A DNA stretch of 64,000 nucleotides. Origin: Eoetvoesia sp035555955 (GTDB taxonomy: Bacteria; Pseudomonadota; Gammaproteobacteria; Burkholderiales; Burkholderiaceae_B). Both the position numbers and the translations under genes were made by a program. This document shows positions 6,849 through 15,773 of the stretch, piece by piece. The notes under the pieces were generated by a model. That model searched no databases. It had not been told where the DNA came from and worked only from the letters and a program-made list of their open reading frames with translations. The first letter of the stretch is position 1; each line of letters opens with the position of its first letter. The stretch spans positions 116,378 through 180,377 of the forward strand of contig NZ_DATMGA010000011.1 of assembly GCF_035555955.1 (NCBI RefSeq), read 5' to 3'.

Positions 6849-8344
6849 CGATCACGATGGTATGGTGCGGCGCCTCCAGGCGGTGACAGCATTGCGCCAA
6901 GTTGCTCCGCCAGCTCGCGCACGACCTGCTCGCGGCGGGGGCCGGCTGTGCCGCTCCGCCCCGGCATCGACCATTCAGGGTGGCCTCGGGCTTCTTGCAA
7001 TGCGTCGGGCACGCGGCCTTTGCGCAGCCCGGCTTCGAACCCGGCGAGTCCGTCGTGCGCGGCTTCCTGAAGGGGGGTGTTCGGGGCGTCAATGGCGTCT
7101 TGCCGCCCCGGCGCTGCATCCCTCAGGCTGATGGGCGCTTGCGCCGCGTGGCCGCGCGTTTCCAGGGCGCGCGCCAGCGCCGCCTGGCGCAAGGCCAGCA
7201 GGCACAGCACGGCATCGTCGACGCTGAGTTCCTGGTAGCCTTTGAGGCGGCCCAGGATGCGCTTGCCGTAGCGATCCACACCCTGCCATAGTCCGCCGGC
7301 CGCCGCGCCCACCAGCGCCGCCGCGCCAAGGCTCAAGCCCGCAGTGAACAGATCCACGGTCGCGCCCGCCATGGCCCCGGCGGCAATGCCTTTGGTCATG
7401 TGCAGGCCGGCGTCCTTGAGCGCCTGGGGATGGAATAAATCCATGCCCCAGCGTTCGCCTTCGAGAGGCAGCGGGTGATTGGGGAAGTCGCTGGCGTGGA
7501 AGTTGTAGCGCTTGAGCAGCGCGCGCACGCAGTCGGCTTCGCGTTCGCTGATCGCACTGCGCAAGGATTGCGTGGCCTGTTCCAGGGCGTCGTCGTCCGG
7601 CAGGCTGCTTAGCCGGTATGCGGCTGCATCGACCAGCAGTTCGGCGATCAGGCGGGCGGCATCGGTCCGGCGTATCCGGCGCTGGCGCAGGACATCGGCC
7701 TTGAGCGTTTGCAGCAGGGCCGCGTGCGTATCCAGCAGCAGGCCCAGCTTGTCGTAAAGCTGGGTTTCCCCGTCCAGCGCCGGCGCCACCGTATCGAATT
7801 CCGCGATGGCATGCAGGCCCAGGCGGGCAAGCGTTTCGCGCCATGCGCCGGCATGCGGGGCCGAGCCGTGCACGAAATTCAACACGGGCAGCAAGGGCCG
7901 GCCGCATGCGGCCAGGATGGCGAGCTCGTCCTTGTGCTTGCCCAGTACGGGGTCGCGCACGTCCACGACATACAGGCCCGCGTCGCATTCGAGCAGCTTG
8001 CGCACGACTCGGGCTTCCTGCTCGTAGCGGCTCCGGCTTTCGGGGGAGTCCAGGAAGCGGCGGATGCGGTCGGGGCCGTCCAGGCGCGGCGAACCCTCGG
8101 CCAGCAGGTCCATGTAGTCGAGCAGGCCGATGCCGTCTTCCATGCCGGGAGTGTCGAACAGTTCGACGACGCGCTTGCCGTCGACCAGCAGGCGCGCGCC
8201 CTCCACGTGGCGGGTGGTGCCCGGGCTGTCCCGCACCTGGCCGAACTCCGGGTCGCGCGTCAGCGTGCGCAGCAGCGAGGTCTTGCCGGTGTTGGTGTGC
8301 CCCACCACCGCCAGCCGCAGGCAATCGTCGCGGGCGTCAGGCAT
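6845..8344 (-). CDS. GTPase with C-terminal DUF3482 domain
   Basis: The 499-residue protein opens with an Era/EngA-like G domain: P-loop GHTNTGKTS (about 15-23), GTTR switch and DTPG (64-67). The second half matches DUF3482, with a glycine and alanine-rich hydrophobic stretch (TKGIAAGAMAGATVDLFTAGLSLGAAALVG) that may touch the membrane and is described here only in part. The start at 8344 is chosen because it overlaps the preceding DUF2868 gene by eight bases. These two genes are commonly paired in Burkholderiales; their job is not known, though a G protein with a membrane partner suggests envelope or transport control. Its end overlaps the convergent TIM-barrel gene by four bases. Confidence 0.82.
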   Translation of the reverse strand: MPDARDDCLRLAVVGHTNTGKTSLLRTLTRDPEFGQVRDSPGTTRHVEGARLLVDGKRVVELFDTPGMEDGIGLLDYMDLLAEGSPRLDGPDRIRRFLDSPESRSRYEQEARVVRKLLECDAGLYVVDVRDPVLGKHKDELAILAACGRPLLPVLNFVHGSAPHAGAWRETLARLGLHAIAEFDTVAPALDGETQLYDKLGLLLDTHAALLQTLKADVLRQRRIRRTDAARLIAELLVDAAAYRLSSLPDDDALEQATQSLRSAISEREADCVRALLKRYNFHASDFPNHPLPLEGERWGMDLFHPQALKDAGLHMTKGIAAGAMAGATVDLFTAGLSLGAAALVGAAAGGLWQGVDRYGKRILGRLKGYQELSVDDAVLCLLALRQAALARALETRGHAAQAPISLRDAAPGRQDAIDAPNTPLQEAAHDGLAGFEAGLRKGRVPDALQEARGHPEWSMPGRSGTAGPRREQVVRELAEQLGAMLSPPGGAAPYHRDR

Positions 8345-9755
8345 GGGCGGAGCCTCCTGGTGTCGAGGCCGCCAGCCAGTCCAGCGCGGCGGGCGTGTCG
8401 GTGCCGGCCTGTCCGGCGCTGATGCCGGCCGCGGCAAGGCGTTCGAGCCAGGCGGGCAGGCGGCTTTCCTGCGTGTTGCCGGGGGAGGCAAGCAGCAGGA
8501 TGCGGGTCTGGCCGGCCAGGCTTGCGGCTTCGGCCACGAGGCCGATGGCGCCGCGATCCGGCGTCTGCCGTCCGTCGCAGACGATCAGCAGTTTGTCCGG
8601 CGCCTGGGCGTGCAGGTAGTCCAGCAGCGCTTTGCGTTGCGGCCCCGTATCGACGACGCCCAGATCGTGGACGTGCGCGGGCACGGGCGCGGGCGGCCAG
8701 GCGAGGCCGGGAGGCAGCTCCAGGCCGACCATCGACGGCCCCGGCTTGTCGTCGCCGTTGAACAAGGCATGCTGGCCTTGCGCCAGGCCGTCGTGGCCGG
8801 CCGGCGCGTCGATGCCCATTTTTTCGCTGGCGGGCTGCAGCCGCTCGCGCAGTTCGGCATAGCCCGGCAGGCTTTCGTCGATGGCGATGGAGGCGATGCC
8901 GCGCCGCGCGATGAAAATACTTGCCAGAAAGCCCGCCAACCGGGGCAGCAGGCCGTAGACGACAAGGCAGCCTATCAGCCAGCTCGACCAAAGCGCCTGC
9001 GCCGATTCGGGCAAGGCATGCAGGCCGTCGCTGGCGCGTATGGCGGCGTCGCCGGGCATGGCGAAGCCGAACAGGCCCGGCAGCCAGCCCAGGGCCTTGG
9101 TCAGCGCCACGAAGGTGTCGGGCGACAGCAGGGTGGTTTCCCAGTTGAAGCCATAGCGCTTGGCCGAGAGCACCGCCAGCATGGTCAGGAGCGCGCTGAG
9201 CATGGCGCCGACCCACAGGCCGTGGCTGACGGCGCTGAGGATCCAGCGCAGGCTGCCGTGGCGCGCCAGCAGTTCGGCCAGGGCTCGGGGAGCCAGGCCG
9301 CTGTCGGGCCCGCGCGCCAGCTTTTGAGTCAGCCAGAGCCAGGCCCGGCCGAGCCAGGCTCCGGTGTTTCGGCCATCGAGCGCGAAACTCAGCAGCCACA
9401 GGATGAAGGTGATGGCGTGCAGCCCCAGCAGGGCGGCCACGGCCAGCAGCAGGTTGACCGGCCGCGCGCCGTCGCCCAGCGCGCCCAGGGCCGTGCCGGC
9501 GCCAGCCAGGATGGCGGCCAGCAGCATGCCGGCAAGCGTCAGCCTGGCGATTTGCCGCCAGTGCAGGAGAATGCGATCGATGCCTTCGCGGCCTCCGATC
9601 AGCATGGCGCGCAGCAGGATTTTTTGAGGAAAGTCCGCGCCCGATGCGCGCACCTGCCGCAGTTCGCGCGAGTCGTCCAGCGGCCCCCAGTGTGCTTCGC
9701 GCAAGCGCAGGGTTTCGGCCAGCCAGTATGTATTGAGCGGGGAGCCGCTATTCAT
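8337..9755 (-). CDS. DUF2868 domain membrane protein
   Basis: The protein is about 472 residues from the ATG at 9755; a GTG at 9776 would add seven residues, and neither has a strong ribosome site. Two hydrophobic hairpins are visible early (ARLTLAGMLLAAILAGAGTA and LLLAVAALLGLHAITFILWL), with another two between roughly 180 and 300. The C-terminal third is soluble and rich in alanine and leucine. It is co-translated with the DUF3482 GTPase, with an eight-base overlap. Function unknown; it is likely an inner-membrane partner of the GTPase. Confidence 0.78.
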   Translation of the reverse strand: MNSGSPLNTYWLAETLRLREAHWGPLDDSRELRQVRASGADFPQKILLRAMLIGGREGIDRILLHWRQIARLTLAGMLLAAILAGAGTALGALGDGARPVNLLLAVAALLGLHAITFILWLLSFALDGRNTGAWLGRAWLWLTQKLARGPDSGLAPRALAELLARHGSLRWILSAVSHGLWVGAMLSALLTMLAVLSAKRYGFNWETTLLSPDTFVALTKALGWLPGLFGFAMPGDAAIRASDGLHALPESAQALWSSWLIGCLVVYGLLPRLAGFLASIFIARRGIASIAIDESLPGYAELRERLQPASEKMGIDAPAGHDGLAQGQHALFNGDDKPGPSMVGLELPPGLAWPPAPVPAHVHDLGVVDTGPQRKALLDYLHAQAPDKLLIVCDGRQTPDRGAIGLVAEAASLAGQTRILLLASPGNTQESRLPAWLERLAAAGISAGQAGTDTPAALDWLAASTPGGSAHA

Positions 9756-9833
9756 GCGAGTGTCCAGCCCGAGCACGGATACGTATTTGCCCGGCCGTGC
9801 CGCCAGCCGCGTGGCGCGTATCCGGATGCGGGC

Positions 9834-10190
9834 TCAAGTGCGGGCCGCCCGGGGAGCAAACCACTGTTCGAGCTTGTCGTTTGCCTGGGCCTTGATGTCG
9901 GGGGTGATGTAGACGGCAACCGTGGCCAGGGCGGCCGCGAGGATGCCGAGGTCGTCGGTATAGCCCAGTATGGGGGTCAAGTCGGGGATGGCGTCCAGCG
10001 GCAGGATGAGATAGCCGAGCGCCCCATAGATGACGCGCTTGGCCCAGGCCGGCGTTGCGCTGCTTTGCGTGGCGTAGTACAGGCACAGCGCTTTTTCAAG
10101 CACCTCGCGCCCGATGCTGCGAACCCGCGGCTCCAGCTTGCGCCAGAAGCGCGCGGGGCTGTATGCGCTTTGGTAACGGGAGTCGGTCAT
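9834..10190 (-). CDS. YkvA family (DUF1232) small membrane protein
   Basis: The 118-residue protein contains the DUF1232 core LGYLILPLDAIPDLTPILGYTDDLGILAAAL, quoted here by its key words IPDLTP and GYTDD. Members are small membrane proteins of unknown function. The start at 10190 is set by a very good AGGAGG five bases upstream. It lies 78 bases before the DUF2868 gene on the same strand, so the three genes probably form one operon. Confidence 0.85.
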   Translation of the reverse strand: MTDSRYQSAYSPARFWRKLEPRVRSIGREVLEKALCLYYATQSSATPAWAKRVIYGALGYLILPLDAIPDLTPILGYTDDLGILAAALATVAVYITPDIKAQANDKLEQWFAPRAART

Positions 10191-10275
10191 GCGCCCCTCC
10201 TGGATGGCAGTCGTGATCACAGAAGGATATTGTAGCGGCTTGTAGCGGCCTGGCCGTCCGGGTTGGCTTTGGCCG

Positions 10276-11445
10276 CTATTTGCTCGTGGCGATGGTGCGT
10301 CGCTCGGCTTCTGCGCCTATGTATTTCCATTGACCGTGCCTGACTTCGACCAGGACACGGCCGCGATGATCCAACCCGATATGATCTTGCGGGGTCATGT
10401 TGTAGACGCCGTTGACGCCCGGCAGTTCTCGAGTGCGCTCCAGGTTGTCCCGCAATGCCTGGCGGAATCCAGGCGTACCTGGTTTGGCGGACTTGAGCGC
10501 GGGTGGGATAGCGTTGGCGAGAAGCAGCCAGGCGTCCCAGGTTGACCCCGCAAAGGTCGAGCGGCTACCCGGGCCGTATTTCGTTTCGTAGGCATTGTTG
10601 AAGTCGACACCTGTTTTCTTGCTGAGCCTGGTATCCGGAAGTTGATCCGCAACCAGTACAGGGCCGACCGGGATCAGCGCGCCTTCGACTTGCTTGCCGC
10701 CGATACGCAGAAAATCCTTGCTGGTTACGCCGTGGGTGTAATAGATATTTCCCTTATAGCCTCGCTGGCGCAACTCGATGGGCGGCAATGCGGCCGGTGT
10801 ACCGGAAGCGCCCACGAGTACGACATCGGGTTTGGCAGTGAGCAGCTTCAGTGTCTGGGCGGCAACGGAGGTGTCGGAGCGAGCATAGCGCTCATCGGCT
10901 ATCACGGTAATCCCGGCCGCCGAAACGGCTTTCAGGAGCTCTGAATACCAGATGTCGCCGAGGCTGTCGGCAAAGCCTATGTAGCCAACAGTTTTTGCGC
11001 CGCGTGCAACCATGTCCTCGACAATGCACTGCGCCATCAATCCCACGGACTGGGTCGACTGAAACACCCACGCGCGTTTGTCTTTCGGGGGAATATAGGG
11101 TGTGATGATGACGATGGGCGTCTTGCTGTCGCTGGCAGCCGGTGTGGCGGCGGCTGCCGTCGGGTTGGTGTTCGGGCCGATGATCGCGTCTACGTTCCGC
11201 TCCGAGATCAGCTTGTGGGCGTTCTTGACCGCCGTAGTCGGGTCGCTAGCGTCGTCAAGCACGGTATAGTGAATTTTTTCTCCGTCGATGGAATCCGGCA
11301 TCAACGCGACAGCACGTTTGATGTCGGTGCCAAGGATCGCCGCTGGCCCCGTCAAAGAAGCGATGACTCCGATATTGATGTCGGCCTGGGCCGTTTGCGA
11401 GGCGCTGGCGATGGCGGCCGCGAGCAGTATTGTGCGAGCATTCAT
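10276..11445 (-). CDS. periplasmic solute-binding protein, branched-chain amino acid (Liv) type
   Basis: The 389-residue protein has an N-terminal signal peptide ending near QTAQA-DIN and then the type I binding fold with IGVIASLTGPAAILG, DDASDPTTAVKNAHKLI and DAIIGPN. It should capture a ligand for an ABC importer, but no permease or ATPase gene is next to it. It is an evident paralogue of the binding protein at 56554-57699, sharing motifs such as VNGVYNMTPQDH versus TQGIYNMTPADH. It follows a Rieske oxygenase gene by 33 bases, so its ligand is probably the aromatic substrate of that enzyme, with transport through a shared permease such as the Liv system at 15.8 kb. Confidence 0.9.
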   Translation of the reverse strand: MNARTILLAAAIASASQTAQADINIGVIASLTGPAAILGTDIKRAVALMPDSIDGEKIHYTVLDDASDPTTAVKNAHKLISERNVDAIIGPNTNPTAAAATPAASDSKTPIVIITPYIPPKDKRAWVFQSTQSVGLMAQCIVEDMVARGAKTVGYIGFADSLGDIWYSELLKAVSAAGITVIADERYARSDTSVAAQTLKLLTAKPDVVLVGASGTPAALPPIELRQRGYKGNIYYTHGVTSKDFLRIGGKQVEGALIPVGPVLVADQLPDTRLSKKTGVDFNNAYETKYGPGSRSTFAGSTWDAWLLLANAIPPALKSAKPGTPGFRQALRDNLERTRELPGVNGVYNMTPQDHIGLDHRGRVLVEVRHGQWKYIGAEAERRTIATSK

Positions 11446-11478
11446 TTGATAGTCTCCAGGTGAGCCGTTTGGTCGGTA

Positions 11479-12723
11479 TCAATCTATGGCGGCACGGGTG
11501 TCCATGGCGGTTTTTGCCCCAGTCCCCGTGTTGTTCAATAGTGCCTGCTCGTTTGCTTCCGACCCAGGCATGTTTTGCATGACTGTCCAACGCTTGGTCT
11601 GGCGACCCTCGGCCAGTTCTTGAAGCTCTCTGGTCCAGAGCCGGCGCAGGTATTGCACACCGGCATCCGTGCGTGCAAGGCGCTCGGCCTCCCGGTTGGC
11701 GATGCGTCCCTGGCCCACTTGTCCGGCATAGTCTTCCACCAGCACCAGGTAGGGATGATCCAGCACGTCGGCAATGGAAATTCGGCCGGCGACGATGTCC
11801 TCGCCTACGTCCTTGATGGAGCGATGCTGGGCGCGTTGCTGCAGATACCATTCGTATTGCTTCTTGTAGGCTTCCTCTTGCCCTGGGAGAAGCCTGACTT
11901 GTTGCGTAGCAATGAACAAATGGTTTTCATCGTCCACAGGAGTGTGAAAGATGTAGGTGTCGCGCAGGGCCGGGCCGGCTCCCTGGTACGAGAGCGCATT
12001 GGGAGAGGGTACGAGCAGGCGCACCGTTGCCGGTTGAAACAGCACGACGGTGCGCTGGTCGCCATCGAGTTTGGTGCCGCGCTTTACGATTCCGTAGTCG
12101 GTTTCTTCGAACTTGATGCTGGACATGTCGTATCCGACGTGGATTCCGCCCCTTCGATGAGTCCATGACAGATGACAGTCGTCCCAGTCGTTTTCCCAGC
12201 TTTGGAAGTAGCTGCATCCCATCGGTTCCACGAATGACTCGGTGATTCCCTCGCCCTCGAAGACGGGGACGGGGGGAAATGCCGGCGGTTCGCCTTCTCC
12301 CAGGTAGGCCCAGATAAGGCCCAGATAGTCCTCGGTCGGGTAGGCGGCAATCTTGATCCGAGCCGCTTGTTCGGAGCTGCCCGAGGGCTGTTCGACACAT
12401 TGGCCAGAGCCTGAGAACCTCCATCCGTGGTAAAGGCATCTGATCGAGTCTTCCTCGATCCATCCGGTCGATAGCTGGGTGCCGCGATGTGGGCAGTGTG
12501 GGGCTACGAGATGGGCCTTGCCTGTCGCTCCACGATAAAGCGTGAAGTCTTCTCCCAGTATTTTGATCGGCTTCGCCCTGCCTGCGGCGATATTGGCGGA
12601 AGTGTCCACAGGATGCCAGAACTGCCGCAGGTAGCGGCCGGCTAATGTGCCAGGCCCGACATTGTAGAAATTCTTGTAATCGATGACAGGTCTGGTGCTT
12701 GTCGTGCTGGATATGTGCTGCAT
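11479..12723 (-). CDS. Rieske oxygenase alpha subunit, phthalate-dioxygenase-like
   Basis: The 414-residue protein has a Rieske domain with C77-P-H79 and C96-L-Y-H99, and a mononuclear iron motif D181-x2-H184-x4-H189 in DDCHLSWTH. The length and the NFYNVGPGTLAGRYLRQFWHPV start fit the phthalate 4,5-dioxygenase-like group, which uses a separate reductase. No reductase is next to it, so a partner must be encoded elsewhere, perhaps the reductase at 3373 or one outside the window. The start at 12723 is chosen from GGGGGC a few bases upstream and because the protein then begins like its family. It sits between an IclR regulator and a binding protein. Confidence 0.92.
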   Translation of the reverse strand: MQHISSTTSTRPVIDYKNFYNVGPGTLAGRYLRQFWHPVDTSANIAAGRAKPIKILGEDFTLYRGATGKAHLVAPHCPHRGTQLSTGWIEEDSIRCLYHGWRFSGSGQCVEQPSGSSEQAARIKIAAYPTEDYLGLIWAYLGEGEPPAFPPVPVFEGEGITESFVEPMGCSYFQSWENDWDDCHLSWTHRRGGIHVGYDMSSIKFEETDYGIVKRGTKLDGDQRTVVLFQPATVRLLVPSPNALSYQGAGPALRDTYIFHTPVDDENHLFIATQQVRLLPGQEEAYKKQYEWYLQQRAQHRSIKDVGEDIVAGRISIADVLDHPYLVLVEDYAGQVGQGRIANREAERLARTDAGVQYLRRLWTRELQELAEGRQTKRWTVMQNMPGSEANEQALLNNTGTGAKTAMDTRAAID

Positions 12724-12968
12724 GATGCATGCCCCCTTTTGTATGCGCGGATTTGATGGACGGTGGCGAAATGTGCTTAGCGCCCACATGCAGATAATAG
12801 GAAGCGATATGACAAGCCGGCACAACTCTGAAAAAAATGTTCATTGCATGGACGTTGTTGCGAGCATGGCGTAGGCATGCAATATGGCCGGCACAGAAAG
12901 AGCCGCGCCGCCGCTCTGCGCTGGGCGTTGGCGGTTGCGGTACTTTGCGGGAAGAAGGAAGAAGGGCG
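12724..12968. other. gap between IclR gene and Rieske oxygenase gene
   Basis: These 245 bases hold the promoter region of the oxygenase and binding-protein pair. The part nearest the oxygenase start has AT-rich stretches. No clear palindrome or small gene is seen. Confidence 0.4.
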
Positions 12969-13790
12969 CTAGCTGCGTTTAGGCGGGGAAGGATTGCGAC
13001 ACGCTGCGCTGTAGCGCGAATATTCGGCTTCGATCCGGCTTGCGGCATCGCGCAGCGGGGGTAGATAGCGGCGTACCGCTGTTTCAGCTTCCATGGCCGA
13101 TGTAATCCAGTTCAGATTCAAACATGCAAGCACGTGTTCTCCGGCCATCAATGGGACGGCTATGGTGGAAATTTTCTCGACCTGCCCTTTGATGCGCAGA
13201 CCGTAGCCCCGTCGGCGTGTAAGTAGTAGCTCGGCCTCGACTTCCTTGGGAAGTTTCAGCGCTTCCCCATCGGGGTCTGGCCCCAGCGCCAGCATTTCGA
13301 GAATTGCGGTGCGTTCGGCTTGCGGGCAGAAAGCAAGATACGCTTTGCCGGTGGCTGTGCTAAGCATGGGAACACGCAAGCCCGCGGTCGCCCGGGTAAT
13401 GGACAAGGCGCTGCGTTGATGCGTCGTTGCGCGGATGACCATGGCCCCGTTATCGTAAGTTGCGATGTCGGTCGGCCATACGACGGTATCGCAGAGTTCT
13501 GCCAGCACCGGGCGGCAAATCTCGGAGATCCAGTCTTCGTCTTTGTAGCCGTCGGCCAGAGATCGGATAAGCAGCGTCAGCCGGTAGGTGTCCCGAAGGC
13601 CTGGGCGCGTGACATAGCCGGCCATGCGCAGCGTTTCAAGCAGCCGATGCACAGTGGGACGAGGGAGTTTGGTGGCTTTTGCCAGTTGTGCACTCGTCCC
13701 TTCGCCCATTTCGGACAGGGCATGCAATACCATCAACCCTCGCTCCAGGCCGCGCACAGAAGGGTAGGTAGTGGAATCGCCGGAGCTCAT
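12969..13790 (-). CDS. IclR family transcriptional regulator, MhpR-like
   Basis: The 273-residue protein has an N-terminal winged helix (VRGLERGLMVLHALSEMG, LPRPTVHRLLETLRMAGYV) and a C-terminal effector domain. The order of motifs DEDWISEICRPVL, VVWPTDIATYDNGAMVIRATTH and GKAYLAFCPQ is very close to MhpR, the activator of phenylpropionate catabolism in E. coli. It lies upstream of a Rieske oxygenase and a solute-binding protein on the same strand, so it should control that unit in response to an aromatic acid. The effector is not known. Confidence 0.9.
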   Translation of the reverse strand: MSSGDSTTYPSVRGLERGLMVLHALSEMGEGTSAQLAKATKLPRPTVHRLLETLRMAGYVTRPGLRDTYRLTLLIRSLADGYKDEDWISEICRPVLAELCDTVVWPTDIATYDNGAMVIRATTHQRSALSITRATAGLRVPMLSTATGKAYLAFCPQAERTAILEMLALGPDPDGEALKLPKEVEAELLLTRRRGYGLRIKGQVEKISTIAVPLMAGEHVLACLNLNWITSAMEAETAVRRYLPPLRDAASRIEAEYSRYSAACRNPSPPKRS

Positions 13791-13863
13791 TTTGGGTAAT
13801 GACGAAAACTCCCTGCACGGGGTTGGCGTGCGGGGAGTGTGCTTGCTGCATTGATTGCGCGGA

Positions 13864-14112
13864 TCAGGATTTTTTGGCGATGAGGCCGTAGACGAACAGC
13901 ACGATGATGGCGCCCACGATGGAGCCTATCCAGCCGGCGCCTTCGCCCGGCGCGTACAGGCCCACGGCTGCGCCAAGATAGCCCGCCACGAGCGAACCCA
14001 CGATACCCAGGATGACGGTGAGGATGATGCCGAGTTTTTGCTCGCCCGGCATGATGGCGCGGGCGATGAGGCCTACGATGAATCCGACGACGATCATGCT
14101 GATGATGCCCAT
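13864..14112 (-). CDS. GlsB/YeaQ/YmgE family stress-response membrane protein
   Basis: This 82-residue protein is nearly all hydrophobic, with three predicted helices and the family motifs GFIVGLIARAIMPG and LGIVGSLVAGYLG. Members of the transglycosylase-associated family are induced by acid, stress or stationary phase; their biochemical role is unclear. It stands alone, 73 bases after the IclR gene start and back to back with the Liv binding protein. Confidence 0.92.
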   Translation of the reverse strand: MGIISMIVVGFIVGLIARAIMPGEQKLGIILTVILGIVGSLVAGYLGAAVGLYAPGEGAGWIGSIVGAIIVLFVYGLIAKKS

Positions 14113-14249
14113 GGCTGGCTCCTTTTTGTAGGTGGAATAGCGGGTTGCCTTGTCAGAGGATAAGGGTCATGCGGTATTGCCCATGATAGGGATGTCGCGG
14201 GTACGAGTCCAGCCTGTGCCCGCAAATTTCGTATCAAAAAGTTTAAATT

Positions 14250-14279
14250 GTTGGTATTGCAACTAGTTGACTTACCAAC
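14250..14279. promoter_or_regulatory. 30-bp nested palindrome, candidate operator for the Liv unit
   Basis: Outer arms GTTGGTA and TACCAAC enclose a perfect inner palindrome CAACTAGTTG; 24 of 30 positions are symmetric. It lies about 100 bases before the Liv binding-protein gene in AT-rich DNA likely to hold the promoter. A two-fold site with this inner sequence suits a MarR-type dimer, and a MarR gene lies downstream at 20785 in the same gene run. The link is inferred. Confidence 0.5.
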
Positions 14280-14375
14280 TTTTTGCGCATAGAATTTTTT
14301 GCAGACAAGTGCGCCGTGTTTGTTTTTCCCTGCACGGCTGCGAACTTGCACAACAATCACAATTCAGGAGACAAC

Positions 14376-15539
14376 ATGAAAGCACTCAGCTTGGGCGCCG
14401 TCGCGCTGGTGGCCGCGTCGATTTCCGGGTATGCCGCGGCAGATCCCGTCAAGGTCGGCATCATCGCCCCGTTCTCGGGCCCCTTTGCGCATTACGGCAA
14501 GTTGTTCAAGGACGGCGCCGAGTCGTATCTCGCCACGCAAAACGGCAAGTTCGGCGGCCATGAAATCAAGATCATCTACCGCGACAGCGGCGGCCCCAAC
14601 CCCGGCGGCGTGAAAACCGCCGCGCAGGAACTCATCGTCAACGACAAGGTGGACTACCTGGGCGGCCTCGTGTTCACGCCCAATGCCATGGCCGTGGCGC
14701 CCCTGATCCAACAGTCCAAGACTCCCACTGTCATCTTCAACGCGGCGACCTCGGTCATTACCACCAAGTCCGATTATTTCGTGCGCACCTCGTACACGCT
14801 GTGGCAGGACACCGTGCCGCTTGCCAACTGGGCGCACAAGAACGGCATCACCAAGGTCGTCACGGCCGTCAGCGACTACGCTCCCGGCGTGGACGCCGAA
14901 AAGGCCTTTACGCAATCCTTCACCAAGGCGGGCGGCACCGTGGTCGAGAGCATACGCATGCCGCTCAGCACCAACGATTTCAGCCCCTATGCCCAGCGCA
15001 TCAAGAACAGCGGCGCGCAAGCAGTGTACGTCTTCCTGCCGGGCGGGCCTCCCAACCTGGGCTTCGTCAACGCCTACAACCAGAACGGCTTGCGTGAAGC
15101 GGGCATCAAGTTCCTGGGCACGGCCGAAATGGACGAATTCGACCTGCAGAAGTTCGGCGATGCGGCAATCGGGCTGCATACCTCGTTTCATTATTCCGCC
15201 GCGCACGATTCCGACGCCAATCGCGCTTTCGACGCCGCCATGAAAAAGCAGGCTCCGGATGCGCTGCGCAACTACGCATCGGTCGGGGCCTTCGACGGCA
15301 TGCACGTCATCCAGAAAATGGTCGAGGCCACCGATGGCAAGAGGGACGGCGCCAAGGCGATTGCGGCGATCAAGGGCTTTGCCTGGGAAAGTCCGCGCGG
15401 ACCGGTCAAGATCGACCCCAAGACCCGCCACATTACCCAGAACGTCTATCTGCGCACGGTCGAGCGCGGCAGCGACGGCAAGCTCATCAACAAGGAAATC
15501 GAAAACTTCGGGCCTCAGGGCGACCACGGCCTGGAATAA
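14376..15539 (+). CDS. periplasmic solute-binding protein of a Liv-type ABC importer
   Basis: The 387-residue protein starts at an ATG with CAGGAG upstream and has a signal peptide (MKALSLGAVALVAASISGYA, cleavage near AAA-DPV). The mature part is a type I binding fold: VKVGIIAPFSGPFAHYGKLF, GGVKTAAQELIVNDKVDYLGG. It leads a full set of permease and ATPase genes (15774-19088) and then a CYP199-like P450, so the ligand is probably an aromatic carboxylate, not an amino acid. A 30-bp palindrome precedes it, and a large palindromic element separates it from livH. Confidence 0.92.
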   Translation: MKALSLGAVALVAASISGYAAADPVKVGIIAPFSGPFAHYGKLFKDGAESYLATQNGKFGGHEIKIIYRDSGGPNPGGVKTAAQELIVNDKVDYLGGLVFTPNAMAVAPLIQQSKTPTVIFNAATSVITTKSDYFVRTSYTLWQDTVPLANWAHKNGITKVVTAVSDYAPGVDAEKAFTQSFTKAGGTVVESIRMPLSTNDFSPYAQRIKNSGAQAVYVFLPGGPPNLGFVNAYNQNGLREAGIKFLGTAEMDEFDLQKFGDAAIGLHTSFHYSAAHDSDANRAFDAAMKKQAPDALRNYASVGAFDGMHVIQKMVEATDGKRDGAKAIAAIKGFAWESPRGPVKIDPKTRHITQNVYLRTVERGSDGKLINKEIENFGPQGDHGLE

Positions 15540-15563
15540 GGCCCGGCCGGGCGCCACGCTCCT

Positions 15564-15731
15564 CCTAGTGCCCTGCCTGGCTAATTCTGATCCTTATCTT
15601 CGGCGCCTGGGCTCGCCATGCGGCGTTGCAAATCCTCGCGATAGCTACGGCTATCACTGTGGTTTGCGCCTTGCCTGACAAGCCCATGCATCCGAATATA
15701 AGTGATCGAACTAACCAGACAGGACACTAGG
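15564..15731. repeat. 168-bp near-palindromic element (MITE-like hairpin)
   Basis: The two 40-base ends (15564-15603 and 15692-15731) are imperfect reverse complements, for example CCTAGTGCCCTGCCTGGCTA against the complement of CCAGACAGGACACTAGG. Symmetry continues inwards to the stem GCGATAGC-TACG-GCTATCAC at 15638-15657, so the whole element can fold on itself. It has no gene. It sits between the binding protein and livH. A decayed transposon-derived or REP-like dispersed element is the most likely reading. Confidence 0.7.
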
Positions 15732-15773
15732 GGGCGTGGGGCTTGTCTTTAATATCGTTACGCAGGAGCGGAC

